DNA of 64,000 bases from Atriophallophorus winterbourni. Its lineage: Eukaryota > Platyhelminthes > Trematoda > Plagiorchiida > Microphallidae. Position 1 is the stretch's first letter, and each line of letters begins with the position of its first letter. The stretch covers positions 1 to 64,000 of the forward strand of contig JACCGJ010001650.1 of the NCBI GenBank assembly GCA_013407085.1, in the 5' to 3' direction. The translations under genes and the position numbers were made by a program. Below the pieces are notes generated by a model. It searched no databases and was not told the DNA's origin. It saw nothing but the letters and a program-made list of their open reading frames with translations. Below are positions 43,601-53,904 of this stretch, piece by piece.

Positions 43601-43928
43601 CGTTCTCCGTATGGATGAGCGACGCCTTCCTCGCCTAGCTCTTTTTGCTCTCGCTGGACCTGATTGGAAACGTCGCCGTGGCGGACAAAGGAATACCTGG
43701 CGGAAGACCCTCAAGCGTCTAACAGCCCCACTAGCCATCGTGGGAACATCGCGCTTACCCGGGTGGGGTCCGAAGGACCGTGAAGATATGTGGCTGATAA
43801 CACTCAGTGTGATGGCAAAAAAAGGAACCAGTGGCGAGAATCCTGCCGTGCTTGTGTTCCCGTTTATCAATGACCCTTCCCCTCCCTTATTCCAAAAAGA
43901 CAAAAAAGATCAAAAACGGCATGTGTAA
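40683..43928 (+). pseudogene. RTE2 endonuclease and reverse transcriptase, broken ORF
   Basis: ATG at 40683. Endonuclease boxes are LAAFNVRTLRQ, DICCLSETRLHD, VILAGDLNARVG and SSDHALVCA. RT boxes are RRRKAPGLDELPAELF, HRGISLIPVVSKLFASIILT, EEQAGFRGGRGCVDQIF, VFLDIRAAFDSIDR, GVRQGCPISPFLFNF and DLDYSDDIALL (YSDD in place of YADD). The C-terminus has LRWLGHVLRM. The frame is broken three times: an in-frame TAG at 41088-41090, a single-base shift near 42505, and another near 43535. Catalytic residues themselves look intact. It cannot make a full protein. Confidence 0.9.
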
Positions 43929-44021
43929 ACAGACAGGAAAAAATCCTCCTCTTTTTTTCTTTCATCATGTACCTTCTTCATGGTATACTTGTTGGCACAT
44001 CGTCTGTAAAGACTTGTGTGA

Positions 44022-44041
44022 TAATAATAATAATAATAATT
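44022..44041. repeat. AAT trinucleotide tail of RTE2
   Basis: A run of 'AAT' units sits at the junction between the RTE2 3' end and unrelated sequence. Confidence 0.8.
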
Positions 44042-44109
44042 TGTTTTTATAAGCGCCTCTAGCGTTTGGCCTGAAATCACTTTGTGATTCTGTATTCGAA
44101 CATTGTAGT

Positions 44110-47100
44110 TATTTGTAAGAACTCCTGAGCCGAAGTCCCGCTAGGCAGTCCGTAGTTTTATTCAACTTCGCTCTGTCAACTCCTGCGACGGCATCGTTGT
44201 CCAAACGTATCAGCCTAGCTGTTCCTTTCGTTCGGGAGCACTTGCTGCATGAGCAACAGCTGGTTTTCCATATTGAACTGCCCTGGCGTACATCACACCG
44301 CAAAAATGGAGAGGACACTCCATTCCGCAGGAAGCAGCAGATACCGGTTAAAAGCTATGACTCGACTGGCGTAGAGCTCAGCGATTATTGCTGCTTCCGA
44401 CTTTGGGAGAGATTCTGAGATATCATTGGACGGCTACCGTCCGCCTCAAGCTGGGCAGCCCCCAGTCCATGAGGTGCCGTCTCGCCACGGTCTGCTGTCC
44501 TCATTGGGTGCATGGGGATTAGGAACCAACCGACAAGCAAACTGTATTTTTCCGCACCAGCGAAACGAATTACTAAACAACAAAGGTGAGTTCTTTAACT
44601 GGTAACCTGGAACGTCCGGTCCATGTTACCTATATTTCATGACGACGTTTCGAACATCAGAGGCGTGAGAAAATCAGCTATGATTAAGAATGAGCTAAAG
44701 AGACTTAATGTCGACGTGGCTGCCCTGCAAGAGACGCGATTACCAGACACTGGTATACTAACAGAAAGAGATCACACATTTTGGAAAAGGAAGGGGTCCC
44801 GATGAGCCTAGACTGCATGGAGTTGGGTTTGCCATTCGAAACGACCTACTAAAAGCAGCAGAACCTAACAGCAGTGGGAGCGAACGGATTTGGACTCTAA
44901 ATCTGAAGTGCATTACGGGTACCATTACGTTGGTCACGTCTATGTACCGACGCTCTCTGCGACGCCTGCTGAAAGAGACGCTTTTTATCATAACCTAGCA
45001 ACAGTCCTCAACAACGTGCCACAAAAAAACTGTGCAGTGATATTGGGTGATTTCAATGTTAGAGTTAGTACAGATTACGAGTCTTGGCAAAACTGTATCG
45101 GGAGGATCGGTGTAGGTAAAACAAATGAAAATGGACGACGCCTTTTAGAATTGTGCACAGTTCAGTCTTTGTGTCAGTAACACTTTCTTTCAAACAAAAC
45201 CACAGCACAATGTCTCTTGGAAACATCCTCGTTATAAGCATTGGCATCAGCTTGATCTTATTATTGTTAGGCGCACTAATATAGGAAGCGTACTTCTCAC
45301 CAGATCATATCAAAGCCCAGACTGTGACACTGATCATTCACTGGTCTGTGCAAAACTGAAGCTTCCCAACACGAAATTTCTCCGCACCAAATTGTTTGGT
45401 AAGCCTAGGATAGACGTCAGCCGCACGTGCGAACCTAATCTAGCTGCGCGATTTGCAAAAGCATTCACAGCCGAGTTCAGCAAGACAACCCTACTCGAAT
45501 CGGCTTCAGACAACTGGGAATCGATAAAAAGCTCCATAGCCGAGTCGCACTTTCCACTTTCGGTCCGAAGAAAGCTCGAATGAGCGACTGGTTCGAAGCA
45601 AAAGCTTCTGAGATGACTGCTGTGTTGGCTGAGAAACGGTGAGCATTCTTGAGGTTTAAAGGTATGCCAACAGATGAAAACTTACGACTTTTAAGAGCAG
45701 CTAGAAATAAGGTCCAACAGACTGCAAGGCGATGTGCAAATGACTATTGGACTGAAATTAGCCTCAGTATCCAAAAGGCTGCGGATACTGGAAATTTCTA
45801 CGGTTTGTATGATGGGATCAAGAGAGCCGTTGGTCCAAGCAAACTTAAAGCGGCCCCGATTAAGTCTGTGTCTGGTAACCCGATTGTCGTCTAAACTCAG
45901 CAGATGGAAAAATGGGTAGAGCACTTCTACTCTGGGGACAGTATGGTTTTACCGCATGTACTTGAAAATGTCGAGCGGTTGCCGACTATTAAATATCTAG
46001 ATACTCCCCATACTTTTGATGAGCTCAATAGGGAAATCGACCGCTTAGCGAATGGGAAGGTCCTTGGTGACGACGGAATTCCACCTGAGCTCATCAAATG
46101 CTGTAGCATTATTACAAACTCTTCCCCATTTGCTTCGTCAGTACTGGCAGGAAGAGTGTGTCCGACAAGAGATGTGAGACACAAAGATCATCACGCTATT
46201 TAAGAATAAGGGAGATAGATGCGACTGCAACAATTACAGAGGAATCTCCCTTCTGAATGTTGTAGGCAAATTGTTTGCTAAAGTCTTACAGATCCGGCTG
46301 CAAGTTTTAGCTGATAGAATTTACTCCGAATCTCAATGTGGCTTCCGCAAGGATAGATCAACCGTTGACATGATCTTCTGCCTAAGAAAACTTGAAAAAA
46401 GTGTCGGGAACAATGTATGCCATTATACGCTGTTTTTCTTGATTTAACTAAGGCATTCGACTACGTCAGCAGGGAGGGTCTTTTCAAAATGCTTGATTTA
46501 ATAGGCTGCCCCCCAACACTGTTCAAGCTCGTTATTTCGTTCCACTCAGGCATGAAAAGCTCAGTTCATTTTAACGGTTTCAGCTCAGAAGCCTTTGAAA
46601 TTCGCCGAGGCGTCAAACAAGGGTGTGTTCTTGCTCCCACGCTGTTCGTCATTTTCTTTGCTCTGCTTCTGAAGCACGCATTCAGGACGAGGAGAGAAGG
46701 CATTTACCTACGCACGCGAAGCGATGGCAAGCTTTTCAACCTGAACCGGTTGAGAGAACAAACCAAGGCACGAAATGTGCTAATCCGTGACCTGCTGTTT
46801 GCCGACGATGCAGCCTTTATTGCTCACTCCAAAGAGCACCTCCAGTCTCTAGTGGACTGCTTTTCGTCGGCATGCAAAGAATTTCGGCTAACAATCAGCA
46901 TGAGCAAGACCAAAGTCCTTGGTCAAGGGACTGTATCGCCTCCCATCATTACTCTTGGAAACTGTCAGCTTGAATCAGTACATCATTTCACATACCTTGG
47001 TTCAACCATTGCGGATAACCTCTCGCTAGACACGGAGATTGATAAGCGGATTGGCAGAGCAGATGTCATTCTGTCCCGATTGAACTCTGGAATTGGGGTA

Positions 47101-47790
47101 ACCGCAAGCTGACTGTAAAGACGAAAGATGATGGTATACAGCGCGTGCGTACTAAATGCTTTACTGTATGGCAGTGAAACCTGGACCGTCAACGCAAGAC
47201 ATGAACGCGAGCTGAATGCTTTCCATCTACGAAGCATCCGTCGTACCTTGAACATATCGTGGATGAACAGTGACTAATGCTGAAGTGCTTTAAAAGCTGG
47301 TCTACAGAGCATGTTCGCCCTATTGCGACAGTGCCGCCTGCGGTAGCTTGGTCATGTCTACAGAATGGAAAATGGTCGTATTCCGAAAGATCTACTCTGT
47401 GGTGAGTTGCAATTAGGAAGTCGACCATTGGGCAGCCCGCACTTGCGGTACAAAGACGTTTGCAAGAGATATGAAAGCTCTTGACATTGACCCGGTGAGT
47501 TAGGAAGAACTTTCTCTTCACCGCTCACATTGGAGGCATTGTGTAAAGCGTCGTCTGCAAGCTGGGGAGGAGCACATAAAGCTCTCATCTGCTGAACGCA
47601 GATCACGCCGGCGGCGTGCCACTGATGCAATACCACGAGTTCTGACTATCGTTGCCAGCGCTGTGGGAGAGATTATTTCTCCGAATCTAACTGTTTAGTC
47701 ATTCCAAAAAATGTAGAAGATGAACATTCATGCGATTGTGATGTACATCCATGGTCGACATCGACCGAAGGAGGCCAACAACAACAAGTA
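44110..47790 (+). mobile_element. Family B non-LTR retrotransposon, copy 2
   Basis: This is the better-preserved copy of the family seen at 10860-14020. It has a 5' region (about 44110-44610), an APE-type endonuclease with frameshifts (VDVAALQETRLPDTGILTER at about 44710; VILGDFNVR near 45040), a linker, RT (46070-47110), a C-terminal region, and the finger-coding 3' end with 'GTACATCCATGGTCGACATC' at about 47740. Several stops and shifts are present. Confidence 0.85.
46417..47112 (+). pseudogene. Family B reverse transcriptase core (longest open piece)
   Basis: 231 codons. It includes YAVFLDLTKAFDYVSREGLF (first catalytic Asp), RRGVKQGCVLAPTLFVIFFA, and the catalytic LLFADDAAF (FADD at 46798-46809), followed by MSKTKVLGQG and FTYLGSTIA. 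The palm residues are complete, unlike copy 1. The upstream boxes (NNYRGISLLNVVGKLFAKVL, SESQCGF) lie in another frame at about 46215-46350, and the ORF ends early at a shift near 47100. Confidence 0.85.
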
Positions 47791-48091
47791 ACTATTTACA
47801 GGGTGTTTTAATAAAAAGAGAGCTTGCACCTGAAATGACTCTGATGTAACGTTTGATTAACATAATACTTTCGAGTTGCGGAATATTATAGGTGAACGAT
47901 ACCACATACAGGTGAAAGCAAAGTGATAAACCAGTTTAAGCTCAATGCAGAAATGACAAACAAAGTTAAACAATAAAGCCAAAGAACAAATTGGAGAATT
48001 AAAATGATGAGTTTAAGTACGTTTTTGGAAAATGGTAACGCCTAAATGCTTGAAATGCTTTTTAAGCAAAGTCTACAGATTTTAGAATGTA
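47791..48091. other. Gap between repeats, nothing recognised
   Basis: AT-rich sequence without coding or repeat signal that I can support. Confidence 0.5.
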
Positions 48092-48131
48092 TGTTTGAAA
48101 ATACAAGACTAATCCAGGCAAAGTGCCGCTG
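48092..48131 (+). repeat. SINE-like repeat, 40-bp remnant
   Basis: 'ACTAATCCAGGCAAAGTGCC' matches the start of the unit. Confidence 0.6.
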
Positions 48132-48254
48132 AAAGAAAATAGCTGATGATTTCATTTAATTCTACGAATCAAATTACAATAGGCATTTTTGGGTACGGCA
48201 CAATCAATAGCTACGTCGTCAGTGTATACGAGAATGTTAATCAAGGGTGGGTGT

Positions 48255-48480
48255 GAAATCACAGAAGCAGTTGCCGTGCGAAACGGCCTACTAAAAGTAG
48301 CAGAATCAAGCAACAGTGGAAGCGAACAAATTTGGATTCTAAATCTGAAGTGCAGTCCTGGTAAACTGTTATCTGAAGACGATCTCTACGACACCAGCTG
48401 AAAAACACGCATTTTATCATAGTCTCACAACAGTCTTCAAAAACGTGCCCATGAAAAACGGCATAGTAGTAGTCAATAGT
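48255..48480 (+). pseudogene. Family B endonuclease fragment
   Basis: 'CGAAACGGCCTACTAAAAGT' and 'CAACAGTGGAAGCGAAC', coding for NGLLKVAESSNSGSEQIW, match 11150-11220 and 44840-44910. A shortened stretch then leads to 'CTCACAACAGTC' of the same element. Confidence 0.7.
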
Positions 48481-48584
48481 CAATAGTGTATTGTGGAAAT
48501 AAAAGCTACAAGCTTAATAGAATAACCATAAGATAGTTAACACATTGGGTCGGAAAAAATGTCCACAGTCCAGAGAGTAGAAAA

Positions 48585-49657
48585 TTAATTCATATTGAGT
48601 GGGAAGTAAACGTTGTGGAGAGAGAAAAAATGGTGCAGTATTACAGAGATAATAATAACAAAATTATGATTAAAAATTTTGCAATGCGTTATAGAAATGA
48701 ATGTCAATACGTTCTTTAAAAAATAGTGGGAGATGTGGCATAAACGACAGAATGGGGCAGTGCATTCCAAGCAGGGGTAATCCGAATGGCGAAGAATTGT
48801 CTCCGGCAGTCCAGTATACTGTGCCGATGCGCTAGCTTGAGAGGATGACCACGATTTCCAGAGGGCAGTGCCAATTCTAGCATTCACCTACATGGGTGAT
48901 TTTCATCCGTCAATATCCGATACGTAAGAATCAGATCGCCTCGGAGTTGACGGTAATCCGTTGGAAACAATCTCAGTGTTGTTAGACGTTCTTGGTAGCT
49001 GGCGAGGTCAAGCCCTTTGACAAGCTTGGTAAAACGTCTCTGTAGTTGTTCCAACGCGTGCTGGTCACGCTTCAACCATGGTTTCCAGACAGAAATATCA
49101 TATTCTAAGTGTGGCCTGACGTACGCCTGAAGAAGAAGCGGGAAGAGACGTGAATCGATGGTTCCGGATGCCCGCTTCAAGAGCTCAGCGTTTTTATTAG
49201 CTGCGGTTGAAGCACCTCTACACTGAGCAGAACAGCCCAAGTCGTGTTGCACGATCACTCCGAGATCCTTTTCTTGCGTTGTGACAGTGAGGATCTTGCC
49301 ACCTAGAATATACCTAGAGTCGCCAGGAAAGCGAACACGTAATGCGTGACATTTTTCAATGTTGAATGGTAAGCGATTGATCGTTGACCATTCATGCTAT
49401 GAGTCTAGATCGGATAGCAGTTTTGACGTATCGTCAGACGAATTGATGGAGCGCCAAATCTTGATATCATCCGCAAATAGGAGAAACGGTGATTTCACGT
49501 ACCCTCCAATGTCATTGATAAACAACAAAAATAGACGCGGGCCAAGAACGGAACCCTGAGGTACTCCACACTGAATTGGGAACGGCTCTGAAAGGGTCTG
49601 TTTAACACGCACGCGAAGAGTTCTCGAACGCAGGAATGCAGCTACCCAGGAAAGCAA
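48585..49657 (-). pseudogene. CR1-like reverse transcriptase, 3' half
   Basis: On the - strand: QCGVPQGSVLGPRLFLLFIN, the catalytic LFADDIKIW, a stop in HEW..., KCHALRVRF, and the C-terminal region ASYQERLTTLRLFPTDYRQL, then RGHPLKL and AWNALPHSVV before the 3' untranslated end. These are CR1/Jockey-clade features. It is truncated upstream at 49657, where it abuts a family B fragment. Confidence 0.8.
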
Positions 49658-49760
49658 TTGGGAAAGTATTGGGTGACTTCAATGCCAGAGTCGGTGCAGA
49701 TTATGAGTCTTGACCAAACCGTCTCGGAAAGTTCTGAGTAGGTAGAACCTTGAAAATTTA
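49655..49760 (+). pseudogene. Family B endonuclease fragment
   Basis: 'GTATTGGGTGACTTCAATGC' and 'CAGAGTCGGTGCAGATTATG' match 11353-11400 (GDFNARVGADYES). It ends in a stop and unrelated sequence. Confidence 0.7.
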
Positions 49761-49907
49761 ATAACGATTGTACATTTTTGGCTTTGTGTATACAGTTCAG
49801 TTCAGTTGGCAGTGGACTGTAAATGGCTGATAAGCCAATCGAGCGTACTTTATTTACTTTACTGTAGTGCGACTATCTCCTCCTGGAGGATGAGTCGGCT
49901 TCATTGA

Positions 49908-50053
49908 TGTAGTATGTTTGTTTGTATATGTTATTTTACCCCACTAAACTCTTTCTTTGTTTTACAGCCTGTACTCTAGTTCCAAGTTCGATAAAGCCTA
50001 CATTCAAGGCCTTTGTCTTCTCACTGTTCTCCTGATCGCTTGAGCTCATTACA
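49908..50053 (+). repeat. Gypsy-2 5' LTR
   Basis: It starts TGTAGTATGTTTG and ends GAGCTCATTACA. It contains a pyrimidine run ending TTTTACAG, and 15 bases later the self-complementary segment at 49983-49995. Confidence 0.95.
49983..49995 (+). other. Gypsy-2 LTR segment complementary to its own primer site
   Basis: CAAGTTCGATAAA is the exact reverse complement of 50055-50067 (13/13) and is followed by GCC, as in Gypsy-1. Confidence 0.85.
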
Positions 50054-50054
50054 A

Positions 50055-50067
50055 TTTATCGAACTTG
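50055..50067 (+). other. Gypsy-2 putative self-primer binding site
   Basis: TTTATCGAACTTG begins one base (A) after the LTR, exactly as in Gypsy-1, and does not begin with TGG. The base changes relative to Gypsy-1 are matched by changes in the LTR partner segment. Confidence 0.75.
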
Positions 50068-50079
50068 TTTTCAATATCA

Positions 50080-53000
50080 ATGGATCGCTTCCTGAGACCG
50101 AATCGATTCGACACTGACCCGAACACACCAGATAGCTCACGTCATTGGACGCACTGGTATTGCACATTCTCTAACTTCCTGACCTCAATTGCTGAACTGA
50201 AACCCGACAAACTAAACACTCTCATCAACTATGTTTCACCGAACGTGTATAGTCTAATATCAGACTGTGTCACTTACGAATCTGCCATTTCAGTTTTGCA
50301 GAAAACATATGTTAAACCAACGAATGAAGTCTTTGCCCGACACAGTTTGTTTACGTGTAAACAAGAATCCAGTCAAAATATCGACCAATTCGTTCTAAAG
50401 CTCAATTCACTGGCCAAGGATTGTAACTTTCAAGAAGTCACGGCAGAACAGCATCGCGATCAGGCTGTGCAAGTTTCTTTCATTTCTGGTATTCACTCAA
50501 ATACTGTACGCCTCCGTTTGTTAGAAATGAGATCAATGGATCTGCGTTCGGCTATTGAGCAGGCGAAAATTCTCGAAGCTGCACAGACGCATTCTTTATC
50601 GTACGCCGTTACTGATCCGAATTGTTGTGCATTTGTGGATGCTAAAAATGATCCGACTATATCCTTGACCAATCCACCTTCAACTGATCATAATGTTCTT
50701 TCTAGTGTCAGCAGTGATACATGCTTCTTCTGTGGATACGGACGCCACCCCCGAAATAAATGTCCCGCTAGAGAATCAGTCTGTCGCAAATGTGGTAAAA
50801 CGGGCCATTTTCAAAAAGTTTGTCGATCCAAGTACTCACATAAGTCCCCGCGATCGACTGCGAGTGCAATCCTTTCCTCAGTGGGTGCAGCTGCTCCCTC
50901 TTGCTTATCCTCTGCGATTGTGCCCGTTGTCATTAATGGAGTTTCTTTCCAAGCTTTAATTGACACTGGCAGTTCGGAAAGTTTTATTTCACACTCGGCT
51001 TCTCAGAAGTTGAAAGTACCAATTTTTGCATCGCGTCACGATATAACTTTGGCCTCGACCAGTTTCTCCAGTCAAACTAAAGGACACTGTTTTGTGTTAC
51101 TGCATTACCAATCTGATAGTTACCATAATGTTAGGTTGTCTATCCTGGATGACCTATGCGCTGACATCCTACTCGGTCATGACTTTTTACGGCAACATAA
51201 AAGTGTCGAAATTCCTTTTCACGGAGAAAAACCTACACTTTCCGTTTGCGGTCTTGCTGCCATGAAGATTGAACCACCTTCTCTCTTCGAACACTTGACT
51301 CGTGATTGCAAGCCAATCGCCATCAAGTCAAGGCGCCACTCGCCGCAAGATCAGACTTTTATTCAAAATGAAATTCGTTCACTTTTGAAAGAAAATATCA
51401 TAGAACCTTCTCGATCACCGTGGCGATCCCAAGTGCTAGTTACTTCCAACGATAATCACAAAAAGCGTTTGGTAATTGACTATAGTCAAACAATAAATCG
51501 TTTCACTTTACTCGATGCTTATCCGCTTCCACGTATAGATGACCTGATACAAAAAGTCGCGTCTTACCGTGTGTTCAGCACCGTGGATCTTAAAAGTGCA
51601 TATCATCAGATCCCGATTCATGCGTCTGATAAAACATATACTGCTTTTGAGGCCTGTGGAAATCTGTACCAGTTTTGTCGAATCCCTTTTGGGGTCACCA
51701 ACGGTGTCGCCGTTTTTCAACGAATCATGGATACACTGATAAAGGAAGCGAATCTGAGGGACACCTTTGCTTATTTAGACAATGTCACTATCTGTGGAAA
51801 AACATCATCCGATCATGACAAAAATTTATCTAGATTCATGATGGCTGTCGAGTCCTACGGAATTACTCTGAACCCAGACAAATCTACTCTCGCAGCATCC
51901 AAAATAAACCTCCTCGGTTATGAAATTTCTAATGGATCTATTCGACCAGATGCCGAACGTTTTCGATGTCTTCGAGAACTGGAACCACCCAATAGTTTAA
52001 AGTCACAACAGCGGATCGTCGGCTTATTTGCCTATTATTCCCAATGGTTACCAAAATTCTCGGAAAAAGTTCATGATCTGATCCATAACAAAACTTTTCC
52101 ACTTCCAAGAAATATTCTAAACATATTCGAATCATTAAAGCTAGAATTAGAGAATGCCGCTCTGACTGTTATTGAGCCAAACGTACCACTGGTTGTCGAG
52201 ACGGACGCTTCAGAGGTAGCCATTGCGGCCATTTTGAGCCAACAAGGGAAACCCGTTGCCTTTTTCTCCCGAACCCTTTCTCCAGCCGAGCGCAAGTATC
52301 CAGCTGTGGAAAAAGAAGCCTATGCTATCGTGGAAGCTGTCAAGAAATGGCGGCATCATCTGATTGGCAGTCACTTCAAATTGGTAACCGATCAACGCTC
52401 AGTCGCGTTCATGTATGACATTCAACACAAAAGCAAGATAAAGAATGACAAAATTCTTCGTTGGCGTCTGGAATTAACCGATTTCCATTATGACGTGGTT
52501 TACCGTCCTGGAAATGAAAATCTTGCTGCTGACGCTCTTTCCAGACATTGCTCGGCCATGTCATGTGATATTAATAAATTGCGTGAACTTCACGAAACAC
52601 TGTGCCATCCTGGAATTACTCGCATGTTACATTTTATTCGGGCAAGAAATTTACCTTACTCTGTCTCCGACGTGAAACAAATGGTCAACCAATGTCGAAG
52701 TTGTTCAGAAGTCAAACCGAAGTTTTATAATCCTCCTCCCGTCAACCTCGTTAAAGCTACTCAACCTTTCGAGCGCTTGAGCATTGACTTCAAAGGTCCG
52801 CTGCCATCTAAATCTAATAACAGATATCTTCTGACGTGTATTGACGAGTACTCACGTTTTCCTTTCGCATTCTCATGTTCCGAAATGACTGCATCTGTTG
52901 TGAGCGATTGTCTGACCCAACTTTTTGCGATTTTCGGCATGCCAGCATATATACATTCTGACAGAGGAGCGGCTTTCATGTCCCAGGAACTTCGAAACTT

Positions 53001-53667
53001 CCTACACGATAAGGGAATAGCAACGAGTCGCACAACCAGCTACAATCCACAAGGCAATGGACAGGTTGAACGACTGAATGGAACACTTTGGAGGACGATT
53101 CAGCTTGCGCTAAAATCAAAGAATCTGCCAATCAGTCACTGGGAAGATGTTCTCCTGCAAGCATTACACTCGATTCGATCCTTATTATGCACAGCTACTA
53201 ACGCCACTCCTCATGAACGTATATTCTCGTACTGCCGAAAGTCTACAACTGGCGTATCCCTTCCCACTTGGCTAAGTTCTCCCGGCCCCGTGCTACTGAG
53301 AAAATATAACCGCACATCTAAATACGATCCCGTCGCGGAGGAAGTGGACCTACTTGAGTGTAATCAACAATATGCCATCGTTCGGCTACCTGATGGAAGA
53401 GAGGATACGGTTTCATTGAGACATTTGGCACCTCTCGGTAATTGCTCAACTCTCCCACCTGAACTTGATCCTACATTGTTCGAGCAGATAGAAAATGGCG
53501 TGACCGATTCCAATAATGCAGACGCCGGCTATGTAGTGCCTGACATGGAGCCTTGTCAAGCAGAGCTAACTGAATCAAATCCGACACAATCCCATCCGGA
53601 TGTGAATCAAATATTGATAGAGCAACAACGTGTGCGTCCGTACCAACTTCGGAATCGCGAGGCCTAA
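50080..53667 (+). CDS. Gypsy-2 Gag-Pol polyprotein, intact
   Basis: The start is the ATG at 50080 (MDRFLRPNRFDTDPNTPDSS), preferred over the in-frame TTG at 50065 because Gypsy-1 begins at the matching ATG. 1,195 residues. Gag 1 to about 210; two zinc knuckles at 215-248 (CFFCGYGRHPRNKC, CRKCGKTGHFQKVC), both complete. Protease LIDTGSSESF, Asp 295. RT with Asp 503 (TVDLKSAYHQI) and YLDN at 565-568. RNase H VETDASE, Asp 709. Integrase zinc motif from His 838 to Cys 872-875, core D903, D961, E997 (D35E). C-terminus RVRPYQLRNREA. No stop or shift. It acts in reverse transcription and integration of its own RNA. All motifs look functional except the variant YxDN. No env-like ORF. Confidence 0.96.
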   Translation: MDRFLRPNRFDTDPNTPDSSRHWTHWYCTFSNFLTSIAELKPDKLNTLINYVSPNVYSLISDCVTYESAISVLQKTYVKPTNEVFARHSLFTCKQESSQNIDQFVLKLNSLAKDCNFQEVTAEQHRDQAVQVSFISGIHSNTVRLRLLEMRSMDLRSAIEQAKILEAAQTHSLSYAVTDPNCCAFVDAKNDPTISLTNPPSTDHNVLSSVSSDTCFFCGYGRHPRNKCPARESVCRKCGKTGHFQKVCRSKYSHKSPRSTASAILSSVGAAAPSCLSSAIVPVVINGVSFQALIDTGSSESFISHSASQKLKVPIFASRHDITLASTSFSSQTKGHCFVLLHYQSDSYHNVRLSILDDLCADILLGHDFLRQHKSVEIPFHGEKPTLSVCGLAAMKIEPPSLFEHLTRDCKPIAIKSRRHSPQDQTFIQNEIRSLLKENIIEPSRSPWRSQVLVTSNDNHKKRLVIDYSQTINRFTLLDAYPLPRIDDLIQKVASYRVFSTVDLKSAYHQIPIHASDKTYTAFEACGNLYQFCRIPFGVTNGVAVFQRIMDTLIKEANLRDTFAYLDNVTICGKTSSDHDKNLSRFMMAVESYGITLNPDKSTLAASKINLLGYEISNGSIRPDAERFRCLRELEPPNSLKSQQRIVGLFAYYSQWLPKFSEKVHDLIHNKTFPLPRNILNIFESLKLELENAALTVIEPNVPLVVETDASEVAIAAILSQQGKPVAFFSRTLSPAERKYPAVEKEAYAIVEAVKKWRHHLIGSHFKLVTDQRSVAFMYDIQHKSKIKNDKILRWRLELTDFHYDVVYRPGNENLAADALSRHCSAMSCDINKLRELHETLCHPGITRMLHFIRARNLPYSVSDVKQMVNQCRSCSEVKPKFYNPPPVNLVKATQPFERLSIDFKGPLPSKSNNRYLLTCIDEYSRFPFAFSCSEMTASVVSDCLTQLFAIFGMPAYIHSDRGAAFMSQELRNFLHDKGIATSRTTSYNPQGNGQVERLNGTLWRTIQLALKSKNLPISHWEDVLLQALHSIRSLLCTATNATPHERIFSYCRKSTTGVSLPTWLSSPGPVLLRKYNRTSKYDPVAEEVDLLECNQQYAIVRLPDGREDTVSLRHLAPLGNCSTLPPELDPTLFEQIENGVTDSNNADAGYVVPDMEPCQAELTESNPTQSHPDVNQILIEQQRVRPYQLRNREA

Positions 53668-53747
53668 TCCATTCAGATATATATAATCACCGTTTTTCGC
53701 CATCACCACCTACATCCGAACCCCCCTTAATTCCTTTACTCTTTCGC

Positions 53748-53758
53748 GCCGGGAAGAA
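53748..53758 (+). other. Gypsy-2 polypurine tract
   Basis: GCCGGGAAGAA ends directly at the 3' LTR. Confidence 0.75.
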
Positions 53759-53904
53759 TGTAGTATGTTTGTTTGTATATGTTATTGTACCCCACTAAAC
53801 TCTTTCTTTGTTTTACAGCCTGTACTCTAGTTCCAAGTTCGATAAAGCCTACATTCAAGGCCTTTGTCTTCTCACTGTTCTCCTGATCGCTTGAGCTCAT
53901 TACA
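53759..53904 (+). repeat. Gypsy-2 3' LTR
   Basis: 146 bp, one difference from the 5' LTR, followed by ATTGA. Confidence 0.95.

Larger units (their letters stand above)
40270..44041 (+). mobile_element. RTE2: RTE-like non-LTR retrotransposon, near full length, decayed
   Basis: The 5' region of about 410 bp starts at 'AAGGTTGTCACATCCGGGGG'. It is followed by one long coding region (40683-43928) and a 3' tail ending in an (AAT)n run at about 44022-44041. It is the same family as RTE1, with about the same domain order and many shared phrases, but it lies on the opposite strand and is not interrupted. Confidence 0.85.
49908..53904 (+). mobile_element. Gypsy-2: complete, apparently intact Ty3/gypsy LTR retrotransposon
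   Basis: The 3,997-bp element has LTRs of 146 bp that differ at one base (T/G in 'GTTATTTTACC' and 'GTTATTGTACC'), and 5-bp target duplications ATTGA (49903-49907, 53905-53909). One uninterrupted Gag-Pol frame fills the interior. It is the same clade as Gypsy-1, with the same domain order and C-terminus. The single LTR difference implies a young insertion. Confidence 0.96.
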
